This document shows positions 55,961-64,000 of a stretch of DNA of 64,000 nucleotides, in pieces (position 1 is the stretch's first letter; the number at the start of each line of letters is the position of its first letter). The notes beneath the pieces are model-generated. The model was not told the origin of the DNA, did no database searches, and was given only the letters and a program-made list of their open reading frames with translations. Position numbers and translations under genes: made by a program. This stretch comes from Nitrospirillum pindoramense (GTDB taxonomy: Bacteria > Pseudomonadota > Alphaproteobacteria > Azospirillales > Azospirillaceae): positions 323,099 through 387,098 of the forward strand of contig NZ_VITR01000004.1 of assembly GCF_007827955.1 (NCBI RefSeq). The letters are read 5' to 3'.

Positions 55961-57130
55961 TCAGAACTGAACCTGAAGACCCAGGACGACGGCGTTGCCG
56001 GACGGCTTGCCCGTGGTGTCGGTGATGACATAGTCGGCGCTGACGCGGGCATTGTGGCCGGAGATGACGTAGTTCAGGCCCACATCCGTCTGGCTGGTGG
56101 AAATGCCGGTGAGATCGGCGTCGAAATGCTGATAGCGCACCGTGGGCTGCACCTGGCCCCAGCCCAGCTTGGCCGGAAACAGGAAGGCGCCGCTGACCAG
56201 ATAGGCCTTGCCCTGGACCAATCCACCCACGTTGTCGAAGGCGCCGGCCCCGCCGAATCCGGGGGCGACATCGGCCACGCCGCCGGTGTCGTACTGGTAG
56301 TAGGCCCCTTCCAGCGTCACCACGCCCAAGCCGTCCAGCTTCTTCTCAAACAGGCCGTCCACGTTCCAAGCGCCATAGTCGCCGTGCCGACCCACGGTGC
56401 CGACGCCATCCTTCTGATACTGGCCGGCGAAGGCCAGGGTCAGCACGTCGACGGACCCGTAATAGGTGCTGCTGGTGTAGTAGCCCGGATCGGGCTCGGC
56501 ATCGAGGAAGTTATAGGCGACGCGGCCGGCGTACAGCAGGTTGTCGGACTGGTTGCTGGCGCCGCTGATCCGGTTGTGTCCTTCGAACGCGCCGACGGAA
56601 TAGACCAGTTTCTTGTCCAACAGCTTGCCCCAGACCGTGGCGCCGTCGTCCCGGCCGGCGAACTTGGCCGGATATTGCGACACCGTGCCCGGGTAGTTCC
56701 AGGTGCTGAGGTAATAGGGGCCGTCCAGGTTGGCGCGGTCGCTGGGCGGCAGCATGCGACCCACCCACAGATTGACGCCATCCATCGGCTCAAGCTGGGC
56801 ATAGCCGTCCAGCACCTCGACATGGCCATTGCCGTCACGTTCGGTGTTGAAGGTGGCCTTGATGATCGGTGTCAGTTGGCCGCTGATGTACAGGCGCACA
56901 CTGTCCAGGTTGAAATCGGCGGAACGGGATTTGCCGTCGGGCGCCCCATCCTCCACGCTGGTGAAACTGGCGCGCAAACCCAGCCCCACGGTGATGGATT
57001 TGTCGCCGTCGGCGATGGTCTCACCCGCCCAGGCGGAACCGGCGGCCGGCAGAACCAACGCCGTGGCCAACAGCCCGGTCCGCAAGGTCAACGTCGCCCG
57101 TTCCCGCGGACCCTTGATAATCCCCATCAT
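55961..57130 (-). CDS. Porin_O_P-type outer membrane porin
   Basis: A 389-aa porin. Signal peptide (ending AWA), then a phosphate-selective porin O/P-like 16-strand barrel: GLGLRASFTSVEDG, NLDSVRLYISGQLTPIIKATFNTE, LWVGRMLPPSDRANLDGPYYLSTW, and closing with a terminal Phe after VVLGLQVQF, as outer membrane barrels require. The solute is unknown. GGGAG lies 7 bases before the ATG. It sits just upstream of the sensor kinase gene on the same strand (180-base gap), so it may serve uptake of the sensed compound. Confidence 0.88.
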   Translation of the reverse strand: MMGIIKGPRERATLTLRTGLLATALVLPAAGSAWAGETIADGDKSITVGLGLRASFTSVEDGAPDGKSRSADFNLDSVRLYISGQLTPIIKATFNTERDGNGHVEVLDGYAQLEPMDGVNLWVGRMLPPSDRANLDGPYYLSTWNYPGTVSQYPAKFAGRDDGATVWGKLLDKKLVYSVGAFEGHNRISGASNQSDNLLYAGRVAYNFLDAEPDPGYYTSSTYYGSVDVLTLAFAGQYQKDGVGTVGRHGDYGAWNVDGLFEKKLDGLGVVTLEGAYYQYDTGGVADVAPGFGGAGAFDNVGGLVQGKAYLVSGAFLFPAKLGWGQVQPTVRYQHFDADLTGISTSQTDVGLNYVISGHNARVSADYVITDTTGKPSGNAVVLGLQVQF

Positions 57131-57496
57131 GATGCCACTCCCCGTCCCGTTCGATGATATTTCCCGGGCTTCAGGCCCCGGTATCGGTTTCGGGGGAATG
57201 GTGGGGGCGTCGGTATGAAATCCTAATACGTCAAATTGCGTATACTTTGCTTGCTGACACCCGAATATTGTTCAAATCAAGGGAGTGGATTTTGACCTTC
57301 GCCTTGGAGTCCGACAGGGCAACGCCGACGAAGAAAATCTCTATCGGCGGCCTTGGTTAGATACCAACATGAAATCTTAGTTTTCGGCCCTCTTCCGATT
57401 GAAGCCCTTGCTCCAATCCCGCTCCATTCATTCGCAGGTTCAAATGCCTGGCCCGCAACTGTCTTGACAGGCTGTGGAGGGGGACCCGAGTGCGGC
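57131..57496. other. Intergenic region, AT-richer, no gene supported
   Basis: About 366 bases between the porin and the metal-sensor kinase. An AT-rich patch at 57220-57300 probably holds the porin promoter (minus strand). At 57434-57459 the bases GCAGGTTCAAATGCCTGG resemble the T-arm and 3' end of a tRNA, but one base is inserted and no full cloverleaf precedes it. Short open frames here lack ribosome sites. Confidence 0.35.
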
Positions 57497-58861
57497 CTAC
57501 GCCCAGGTCTCATGACTGAAGATCAGGGCAAAGACGGCACCCCCGCCAGGCGCGTCCTCTATCTCCACCCTGCCGCCATGGCGGCGCATGACCTCGGCCA
57601 CGATGGACAGGCCGAGCCCGGCCCCCGGCAGGGTGCGCCGCGCTGGGGCCCGCCAAAAGCGGCTGAAGACATGGGCCCGCTGGTCCGCCGGCACGCCGGG
57701 CCCATGGTCCCGAACCCGCACGATACCGGGTACGGTGGCATCGACCTCCACCATCGTGCCGGCCGGCGTGTGGTCCAGCGCGTTTTCCATCAAATTGCGC
57801 AGGGCGGAATAAATGTCGTGGGGGTAACCCGCCACCCGGTTCGGCCCCTGCTCCCGCAGATCGAACGACCGCCCCGTCTCGATCGCCGCCGGCGCCAGCG
57901 AGGCCGCGGCCTCCGCCGCCAGGTCGGCCAAATCCACATCCGACTGCGGTGCGCCGACGGCACCCTCTTCCAGCCTGGCAACGTCCAGCAATTGCTGCAC
58001 GACCCGCGTCATGCGATCAACGTCCACCAGCAGGCCGGGAACCCAGGGCTGGCCCCGGTACCGGTCCAGGTTCGCGCGCAGGACGGCCAGCGGGGTGCGC
58101 AGTTCATGCGCGGCGTCGGCGGTGAAGCGCTGCTGCTCCCGCAGGCCTTGGGCCAGGCGATCGATGGCACCGTTCACCGCCTGCAGCAGAGGAATCACCT
58201 CCTTGGGCATACGGCGCAGGGGCAGACGCACCTCCAGATTGGTGGGCGAGATGCGTGCCGCCAGTTCCGACGCCTGCACCAGCGGTTTAAGGCCCGATCG
58301 GATCGTCTGCGCGGTCAGCCCCAGGAACAGCAGGACGAACAGCGGGATTGCCCAGCCACCCTGGTTGACGATGGCCGTCAGCAGGCTGTCCTCCAGCACG
58401 TTGTGATGGCTGGGCCCCTGCGCCACCTGCACCCAGTAATTCCGTCCACCAATCGACATCGGCTGGCTGGCACCATAGAAGATGCGTCCCTGCTTGGTCA
58501 TCTGGAACAACCGGGCTTCGCGCGCCGGCGACAGGGCGACCAAGGGGGCGGAGACGCCGTCGGACGCCACCACCACCCGGCCGTCCGCGTCCAGCAGCAC
58601 GTAGATGAACTCACCGCGCGAACCGCGATAGCTGTCTTCCAGCGCCGGCGGCAGCCGTACCGTAACCGTACCGTCGGCTGCGACGGCGGCGTGGTGCGCG
58701 ATGTCCGCCGCCTGGCCCTGCAGGCTGCGGTCGCGCAAGCTGTCGACGGTGTTCTGAAACAACAGCACCAGCGCGGCGCTGCCCAGCACGGTCAGCGCCA
58801 GGGTCAGGGCCAGCACGCGCGAAATCAGTTGCCATTGCAGGGACGGGGCAGGCCGGGTCAT
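57497..58861 (-). CDS. Sensor histidine kinase of RND-linked two-component system
   Basis: A 454-aa QseC/TctE-like kinase. A first helix (VLALTLALTVLGSAALVLLF), a periplasmic sensor of about 130 residues (YVLLDADGRVVVASDG), a second helix (GGWAIPLFVLLFLGLTA), a HAMP-like linker, HisKA (TADAAHELRTPLAVLRANL, His near 246) and HATPase (NLMENALDHTP, DHGPGVP, GAGLGLSIV). It starts with ATGA overlap to the response regulator. By context with a metal efflux pump, I infer that it senses a periplasmic metal cation; no His-rich site is obvious in the sensor. Confidence 0.93.
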   Translation of the reverse strand: MTRPAPSLQWQLISRVLALTLALTVLGSAALVLLFQNTVDSLRDRSLQGQAADIAHHAAVAADGTVTVRLPPALEDSYRGSRGEFIYVLLDADGRVVVASDGVSAPLVALSPAREARLFQMTKQGRIFYGASQPMSIGGRNYWVQVAQGPSHHNVLEDSLLTAIVNQGGWAIPLFVLLFLGLTAQTIRSGLKPLVQASELAARISPTNLEVRLPLRRMPKEVIPLLQAVNGAIDRLAQGLREQQRFTADAAHELRTPLAVLRANLDRYRGQPWVPGLLVDVDRMTRVVQQLLDVARLEEGAVGAPQSDVDLADLAAEAAASLAPAAIETGRSFDLREQGPNRVAGYPHDIYSALRNLMENALDHTPAGTMVEVDATVPGIVRVRDHGPGVPADQRAHVFSRFWRAPARRTLPGAGLGLSIVAEVMRRHGGRVEIEDAPGGGAVFALIFSHETWA

Positions 58862-59532
58862 TTTTCCTCGGACAGCATATAGCCGATGCCGCGCAACGTG
58901 TGCACGCGGACGGTGGCGCCCTCCGCCTCCAGCTTGCGGCGCAGGCGCGAGATATGCACCTCGATGGAATTGGAGGCGACGGAGTCGTCGAAGCCGTAGA
59001 CCTTTTCCTCCAGCACCCGTTTGGGCACGACGCGGCCCGCCCGGCGCAGCAGGGTTTCCAGGACCGCCAGTTCGCGCCGTGACAGATCCAGCGGCCGGTT
59101 TTCCATCGCGCATTCCATGGCCAGGGTGTCGAAGCGCAAATTGCCCAGGGTCAACACTGCACCCAGCGCGCCGCCGGGCCGCCGCAGCAGGGCCTTTGCC
59201 CGGGCCACCAGTTCCTCCGTGGCGCAAGGCTTCAACACATAGTCGTCCGCCCCGCGGTTCAGGCCGCTCACCCGGTCGGCCAGCGCCCCTCGCGCCGTCA
59301 GCACCAGGATGGGTAGCATCTCCCCCCGTGCCCGCAGGCGGGCCAGCAGGTCCATGCCGTCGCCGTCCGGCAGGCCCAGATCCAGGATCAGCAGGTCGTA
59401 GGGCACGGTGTCCAGCGCGGCTTCCGCGTCCCCCGCCTCGGCCACCGTGTCGACGACGAAGCCGGCCTCCGCCAGCCCTTGGGCCAGAAACTCAGCCAGA
59501 CGGGTGTCATCCTCCACCAGCAGCAGCCGCAT
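58858..59532 (-). CDS. OmpR-family response regulator
   Basis: A 224-aa OmpR/PhoB regulator. Receiver (LLVEDDTRLAEF, phospho-Asp in LILDLGLPDGDG at residue 51, Thr in LVLTARG, Lys in YVLKPC) followed by the winged helix (LDLSRRELAVLETLLRR, SNSIEVHISRLRRKL, VHTLRGIGYML). It overlaps the kinase by 4 bases and lies 4 bases past the DUF3240-like gene, so efflux pump and regulator share a transcript. Most likely activates the operon. Confidence 0.95.
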   Translation of the reverse strand: MRLLLVEDDTRLAEFLAQGLAEAGFVVDTVAEAGDAEAALDTVPYDLLILDLGLPDGDGMDLLARLRARGEMLPILVLTARGALADRVSGLNRGADDYVLKPCATEELVARAKALLRRPGGALGAVLTLGNLRFDTLAMECAMENRPLDLSRRELAVLETLLRRAGRVVPKRVLEEKVYGFDDSVASNSIEVHISRLRRKLEAEGATVRVHTLRGIGYMLSEEK

Positions 59533-59536
59533 GGCC

Positions 59537-59890
59537 TCATGCCCCCATCGCGCCTGGCCCGGCCGCCATCAGGGGCTGGCCCTGCAACGCCTGGATGGAC
59601 AGGCCGGCACGGCCCAGGTGGTGGCGCAGGCGGCCGACCACCGCCTGGACGTCGCCCCGCACCTCGACCACGGCCCGCAGGCCGGGGCGTGAGCCTACCA
59701 CCCGGTCACGCGGCGTGGGTAGGGACAGGTCGCGCCCGTAGAGCCGCACCGCTGAAATGCTGAAGCGGTCAACCAATCCCCCGGCATCCAGCAGCACATC
59801 AACCATGCCCGCCTCGAATTCCGCATAACATTCGATCAGCAGAATATGGACGGCTTCGGGGGCAACGGAAGGGAAAGACGGGCTTGTCAT
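59537..59890 (-). CDS. DUF3240-like small protein of the metal efflux operon
   Basis: A 117-aa protein. VHILLIECYAEFEAGMVDVLLDAGGLVDRFSISAV and VRGDVQAVVGRLRHHL suit the DUF3240 family, a ferredoxin/PII-like fold typically encoded next to CzcA/CusA pumps. No signal peptide, so cytoplasmic. The role is unknown, possibly regulation of the pump. The ATG overlaps the RND stop by 4 bases, and the frame is open upstream only as a shadow. Assignment to the family is by sequence feel and context. Confidence 0.7.
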   Translation of the reverse strand: MTSPSFPSVAPEAVHILLIECYAEFEAGMVDVLLDAGGLVDRFSISAVRLYGRDLSLPTPRDRVVGSRPGLRAVVEVRGDVQAVVGRLRHHLGRAGLSIQALQGQPLMAAGPGAMGA

Positions 59891-62800
59891 GGCGTGACCC
59901 TCCTCGGGCGGGGCAGCCCGAACCGTTGGTAAAGCGCCGGCAGGACCAGCAGCGTCAGGACCGTGGAGCTGACCAGCCCGCCCACGACCACGATGGCCAG
60001 GGGGCGTTGCACCTCGGACCCCGGGCCAGTCTGGAACAGCAGCGGAAGCAGGCCGAAGGCGGCAATGGTGGCCGTCATCAGCACGGGGCGCAAGCGCCGC
60101 TGGGCCCCCTGCAGCACCGCCTCGACAATGGGCACACCCCGAGCCAGCAGCTGGTTGAAGCAGGCCACCAGCACCACGCCGTTCAGCACGGCGATGCCCA
60201 GCAGCGCGATGAAGCCGACCGACGCCGGCACCGACAGGTATTCCCCGCTGAGCCACAGCGAAATGATCCCGCCCACCAGGGCGAAGGGCACGTTGCCCAG
60301 CACCAGCAGGGCCTGGCGCGCCGTGCCGAAGGTCCCGTACAGGATGACGAAGATCACCACCAGGCAGCAAGGGATGACGATGGCCAGGCGGGCCGCGGCC
60401 CGCTGCTGGTTCTCGAACTGGCCGCCCCAGGCCAGCTCGTACCCGGCCGGCACGCTCACCTTGGCGGCGATGGCGGCGCGGGCGTCCGCGACATATCCCA
60501 CCAGATCCCGGCCGCGGACGTTGGCGCGCACCACTGATTGGCGTCGTGCCTCCTCCCGGCTCAGCAGCACGGGGCCGTCCACCCGCTCCACGCGTCCCAC
60601 GGCCGACAGCGGGATCAGGCGGCCGTCCGGCATGGGCAAGGTCAGGTTGGCGAACACCTGCGGCGCACGCGCCAGATCGGCGGGACCGCGGATCAGGATG
60701 GGCGTGCGGCGGTTTCCCCGCACGACCGATCCGGCCTGGGTGCCCTCAAGCTGACTGCGCAACGCCTCCTCCACCGTATCGACCGTCAGGCCCAACCGCC
60801 CGATGGCCAGTGGGTCCAGGCGCAAGGTCAGGTATTGCATGCCCTCGTTCAGGGTGGTCAGCACATCCTCACTGCCGGTCAGTTCCTTCAGCACGGCGGC
60901 GACATCGGCCGCCAGGCGGTTCAGGGTGGCGATGTCCGCGCCCTTGATCTTGACCACCAGGTCCCCCCGGCTGCCGCTGACCATCTCCTGCACCCGCATG
61001 TCGATGGGTTGGGTGAAGCCGAAGGAGATGCCGGGGATGTCGGCGGTGGCCAGGCGCAGCTGGTCCAACAGCCAGGCCTTGTCCTTACGGCGCCACTGGT
61101 CCTGGGGCTTCAGGGTCAGGAAGTTGTCGGCCTCGTTGAGGCCCATGGGATCCAGCCCCAGCTCGTCCGAACCAACACGGGAGACGATGCCCGCCACCTC
61201 CGGCACCTGCTCCATGATCCGGCGCTGGATAAGGGTGTCCAGCGCGGTGGAGGCCGCCAGGCTGACGGTGGGCAGCTTTTCCGTCTGCATGACGATGGTG
61301 CCTTCGTCCATGGTCGGCATGAAGGTCTTGCCCACCAGGGGGAAGACGGCCAGGGCCGCGGCCAGCGCAACGCCGGCGCCGATGAACACCCGGACCGGGC
61401 GGGCCAGCGCCCCCCGGATCAGGGGGGCGTACAGCCGGCCGGCGTGGCGGATCAGCCACGGCTCGCCCGCATGTCCCGGCTTCAGGATCAGCGACGACAG
61501 CACCGGCACCGCCGTCAGGGACAGCAGCAGCGAGGCGCCCAGCGCGAACATGATGGCCAGGGCCACCGGCCGGAACAGCTTGCCTTCCAGACCCTCCAGC
61601 GACAGCAGGGGCAGGAAGACGACGACGATGATGCTGACGCCGGCCACGACCGGTGTTGTCACCTCGGCCATGGACCGGTAGATGACGGTCAAAGGCGACA
61701 TCGGACGGCCGTGGGCGTGGTTCAGCCGCTCCACCGCGTTTTCCACCACCACGACCGCGCCGTCGACCAGCAGGCCGATGGCGATGGCCAGGCCGCCCAG
61801 GCTCATCAGGTTGGCCGTCAACCCCACCGCCCGCATCAGCAGGAAGGTTGCAAGCGCCGACAGGGGCAGTGTCAGGCTGACCACCAGCGCCGCCCGCCAT
61901 TCCCCCAGGAACAGGATCAGCAGGACCAGCACCAGGGCCACGGCGATCAGTAGCGCCTCGGTCACCGTGCCCACGGCATGGTCCACCAGCTCGCCGCGGT
62001 CATAGAACACGGTCAGGGATATGCCCTGGGGCAGCTGGGATTTCAGCTCCGCCAGCCGCTGGCGCACCCCTTCCACCACGGCCTGGGCGTTGCTGCCGCG
62101 CAGGCCCAGCACCAGGCCCTCCACCGTCTCGCCCTTGCCGCTGCGGGTCACGGCGCCATAGCGGGTCAGACCGCCGTCGCGGACCTGGGCGACGTCACCC
62201 ACCCGGACCGGCGTGCCGCCGGGCGTGGCGATGACGATGGCGCGCAGGTCGTCCAGGCTACGCAGGCTTCCCTCGCTGCGGACCAGCAGCGCCTCCTCCC
62301 CATCCGCCAGGCGGCCGGCGCCATCGTTGCGGTTGTTGGCGGCGATGGCGGACTTCAGCGTATCCAGCGACACGCCGCGTGCGCCCAAGGCCACCAGGTC
62401 CGGCACCACCTCGAAGGTCTCGACGAAACCGCCCAGGGAATTGACGTCGGCCACGCCCGGAACGGTGCGCAGGGCCGGGCGGATGACCCAGTCCAGCAGG
62501 CTGCGCTTTTCCGCGAGGCTGGCTGGCCCCTCAATGGTGAACATCACCATCTCGCCCAGCGGAGTGGTGATGGGGGCCAGACCGCCCTGCACCCCGGGAG
62601 GCAGCATGTCGCGTACCCCTTGCAGGCGCTCCGCCACCTGGTTGCGGGCCCAATAAATGTCCGTGCTGTCGTCGAACACCACGGTGATGCTGGTCAGCCC
62701 GTATTTGGTGGTGGAGCGTAGGGCCTGCTTACCCGGCAGCCCCAGCAGTTCCACCTCGATGGGGGCGGTGATGCGGCTCTCCACCTCCTCCGGTGTCATG

Positions 62801-62964
62801 CCCGGCGCCTTCAGCACGATGTTGACCTGCACCGGCGATACGTCGGGAAAGGCGTCGATGGGCAGCCCGCGCGCCGCGAACAGGCCGGCGCCCGCCAGCA
62901 GCACGATCAGGATCAGCACCAGCAGGCGCTGCGACAGCGAGAATTCGATGAGGCGGGCGATCAT
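59887..62964 (-). CDS. Heavy-metal RND efflux pump, CzcA/CusA family
   Basis: A 1025-aa proton-driven HME-RND transporter. N-terminal helix and FPDVSPVQVNI, duplicated halves each with a helix and a large periplasmic loop, 12 helices in all. Typical motifs: WARNQVAERLQGVRDMLP, PLGEMVMFTIEG, DGGLTRYGAVTRSG, and PTMDEGTIVMQTEKLP. In helix 4 the sequence is AIGLLVDGAVVVVENAVERL, so the first acidic residue of the CzcA-type DFG motif is replaced by Ala while the later Asp and Glu (VDGA, VEN) are kept. That makes zinc/cobalt/cadmium less certain and leaves the substrate open. It forms a tripartite system with the adaptor encoded upstream. Confidence 0.93.
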   Translation of the reverse strand: MIARLIEFSLSQRLLVLILIVLLAGAGLFAARGLPIDAFPDVSPVQVNIVLKAPGMTPEEVESRITAPIEVELLGLPGKQALRSTTKYGLTSITVVFDDSTDIYWARNQVAERLQGVRDMLPPGVQGGLAPITTPLGEMVMFTIEGPASLAEKRSLLDWVIRPALRTVPGVADVNSLGGFVETFEVVPDLVALGARGVSLDTLKSAIAANNRNDGAGRLADGEEALLVRSEGSLRSLDDLRAIVIATPGGTPVRVGDVAQVRDGGLTRYGAVTRSGKGETVEGLVLGLRGSNAQAVVEGVRQRLAELKSQLPQGISLTVFYDRGELVDHAVGTVTEALLIAVALVLVLLILFLGEWRAALVVSLTLPLSALATFLLMRAVGLTANLMSLGGLAIAIGLLVDGAVVVVENAVERLNHAHGRPMSPLTVIYRSMAEVTTPVVAGVSIIVVVFLPLLSLEGLEGKLFRPVALAIMFALGASLLLSLTAVPVLSSLILKPGHAGEPWLIRHAGRLYAPLIRGALARPVRVFIGAGVALAAALAVFPLVGKTFMPTMDEGTIVMQTEKLPTVSLAASTALDTLIQRRIMEQVPEVAGIVSRVGSDELGLDPMGLNEADNFLTLKPQDQWRRKDKAWLLDQLRLATADIPGISFGFTQPIDMRVQEMVSGSRGDLVVKIKGADIATLNRLAADVAAVLKELTGSEDVLTTLNEGMQYLTLRLDPLAIGRLGLTVDTVEEALRSQLEGTQAGSVVRGNRRTPILIRGPADLARAPQVFANLTLPMPDGRLIPLSAVGRVERVDGPVLLSREEARRQSVVRANVRGRDLVGYVADARAAIAAKVSVPAGYELAWGGQFENQQRAAARLAIVIPCCLVVIFVILYGTFGTARQALLVLGNVPFALVGGIISLWLSGEYLSVPASVGFIALLGIAVLNGVVLVACFNQLLARGVPIVEAVLQGAQRRLRPVLMTATIAAFGLLPLLFQTGPGSEVQRPLAIVVVGGLVSSTVLTLLVLPALYQRFGLPRPRRVTP

Positions 62965-64000
62965 TCCTGCCCCCCCAAGCCAGCCTGCATGCCCTTCAGC
63001 ACGACGGTACCGCGGACGACCACGGCGCTGTCGGCGGCAAGACCGCGCCCTTGCACCACCACGGTGTCCGCCGTTTCCGACAGGACCGCGATGGGGGCTG
63101 CTTCCACCTTGTCTCCGCGGCGAATGAACACCGTCGGCCGCCCCGCCACCCGCACCACGGCATCGTGCGGCAGGGACCAGGCGGTTCCCACCCCCGTTGA
63201 CAGGAAAGAGGCGGCGGTCATCAGGCCGGGCCGCAGGCGCCCCGCCCGGTTGTCCACCAGGACGCGCACAGTCACGGTCTGGCTGGCGGGGTCGGCATGG
63301 TGGCCGATTGATTCCACGGTAGCATCCTCGGGGGCGTCGGCCAGGCGCACCTTGTCTTTCTCGTGAAGGGTGGCGGCAACGGCCGCCGGCACCTGCACCT
63401 CCAGCAACAGGGACGACAGCCTGGCCAGCGTGTACAGCGGCACGCTGCTGTCGATGCGCTGCCCGGGGAAGGCGCCATGGTCCAGGATCATTCCGCCCTC
63501 GGGCGCCCGAACGGCCATTCCGTCCGTCACCTTGCGGCTGCGCTTCAGGGTCTCCACCTCGGCCGCGGTCAGGCCCAGTGCCAGCAGCGCTTGGCGGCGT
63601 TCCTGCAATTGGGCGTCAGCCTGCGCGGCGGCGCTGCGGCTGGCCTGCTGCCGGCGCTCGGCGATGATACCCTCAGCCACCAGATCGGCGTCGCGCTGCG
63701 CCTCGCGCTGGGCCAGCGCCGCGGCATCCAGCGCCATCAGATAGTCCCGCTGGGCCTGGGCCATATCGGGGCTATGCATGCGGGCGAGCAGGGCGCCCTT
63801 CGCCACCGCGTCGTTCACCTCACCCACCAGTTCATCAACAATGCCCGGCACCGGCGTGGCGACAATGGTCTTGTAATGCTCGAACACGTCCAGCCGCGCC
63901 GGATAGGTGGGACTGGCCACATCGGGGGCGGGTTGTGGCGCCCTGGTTTCGACGCCGGCGGCCTTGGCCTGCGTGTCGGTCAGGGTCAGCGCCGCCGGGT
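62961..64000 (-). CDS. Periplasmic adaptor (CzcB/CusB-like), incomplete at window end
   Basis: Membrane fusion protein, at least 346 aa here; the frame continues past base 64000 (…ALTLTDTQAKAAGVET), so the start is missing. Lipoyl/barrel-sandwich halves (IVATPVPGIVDELVGEVND, and MAVRAPEGGMILDHGAFPGQRI) flank a helical hairpin (AQRDYLMALDAAALAQREAQRD). The beta-barrel segment follows (SSLLLEVQVPAAVAATL). It ends with the C-terminal MPD segment. It bridges the RND pump to an outer membrane channel, not in view. Overlaps the pump gene by 4 bases. Confidence 0.92.
   Translation of the reverse strand, partial: PAALTLTDTQAKAAGVETRAPQPAPDVASPTYPARLDVFEHYKTIVATPVPGIVDELVGEVNDAVAKGALLARMHSPDMAQAQRDYLMALDAAALAQREAQRDADLVAEGIIAERRQQASRSAAAQADAQLQERRQALLALGLTAAEVETLKRSRKVTDGMAVRAPEGGMILDHGAFPGQRIDSSVPLYTLARLSSLLLEVQVPAAVAATLHEKDKVRLADAPEDATVESIGHHADPASQTVTVRVLVDNRAGRLRPGLMTAASFLSTGVGTAWSLPHDAVVRVAGRPTVFIRRGDKVEAAPIAVLSETADTVVVQGRGLAADSAVVVRGTVVLKGMQAGLGGQE

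Noticed and set aside
57154-57360. A 68-codon plus-strand frame in the porin-kinase gap
   Set aside because: No ribosome site, no domain, and it starts inside the leader region of the divergent porin.

Overview
The window looks like a chromosomal segment of a GC-rich, motile, environmental alphaproteobacterium. The best guess is Rhodospirillales/Azospirillaceae-like, because of the very high GC content, a MucR-type regulator domain, abundant chemotaxis, histidine-kinase and c-di-GMP proteins, and a urtABCDE urea transporter. The genus is inference. I see no rRNA, confident tRNA, CRISPR array, insertion sequence or prophage.

Layout. 1-4.7 kb: an exported dienelactone hydrolase, an SDR oxidoreductase, a divergent Lrp/AsnC regulator with alanine dehydrogenase (ald), a small membrane protein and a cupin. 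4.7-10.8 kb: an accessory island on the minus strand encoding a Sec-exported, split Rhs/YD-repeat system (one mini-YD protein, an N-terminal half, and a core half ending in an HExxH metallopeptidase-like tip), followed by an ATGA-coupled exported candidate immunity gene and a small exported protein; its distal end is clearly AT-richer. 11-21 kb: signalling block (GGDEF-EAL protein, stand-alone receiver, REC-HK-REC-REC-HPt hybrid kinase, a MucR-N/AT-hook-like small protein, a double pentapeptide-repeat protein, a Cache-type hybrid kinase). 21-28 kb: M16 peptidase, then a pqi-type operon (split PqiA, PqiB, PqiC). 28-31.8 kb: chemoreceptor, DUF3833 lipoprotein, DUF5694 protein. 31.8-45.1 kb: a two-partner secretion pair, TpsB and a giant TpsA adhesin of about 3845 residues with GLUG and MBG repeat arrays. 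45.7-57.1 kb: nitrogen acquisition block: urtABCDE, a FitAB-like toxin-antitoxin pair, a LuxR-type response regulator overlapping an NCS1-permease/Cys-cluster/histidine-kinase/receiver fusion, and a Porin_O_P-type porin. 57.5-64 kb: an OmpR-type two-component system translationally coupled to a DUF3240-like protein and a heavy-metal RND pump with its periplasmic adaptor (cut by the window end).

How they work together (inference). The urt block plus transporter-like sensor kinase and porin would form a sense-and-import unit for urea or another small nitrogenous compound. The two-component/RND operon is a metal resistance unit. The Rhs and Tps loci act at the cell surface in competition or adhesion. 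The two most interesting candidates for under-described systems are the split exported Rhs-metallopeptidase module with its coupled immunity candidate, and the NCS1 transporter-kinase fusion carrying an eight-cysteine cluster.
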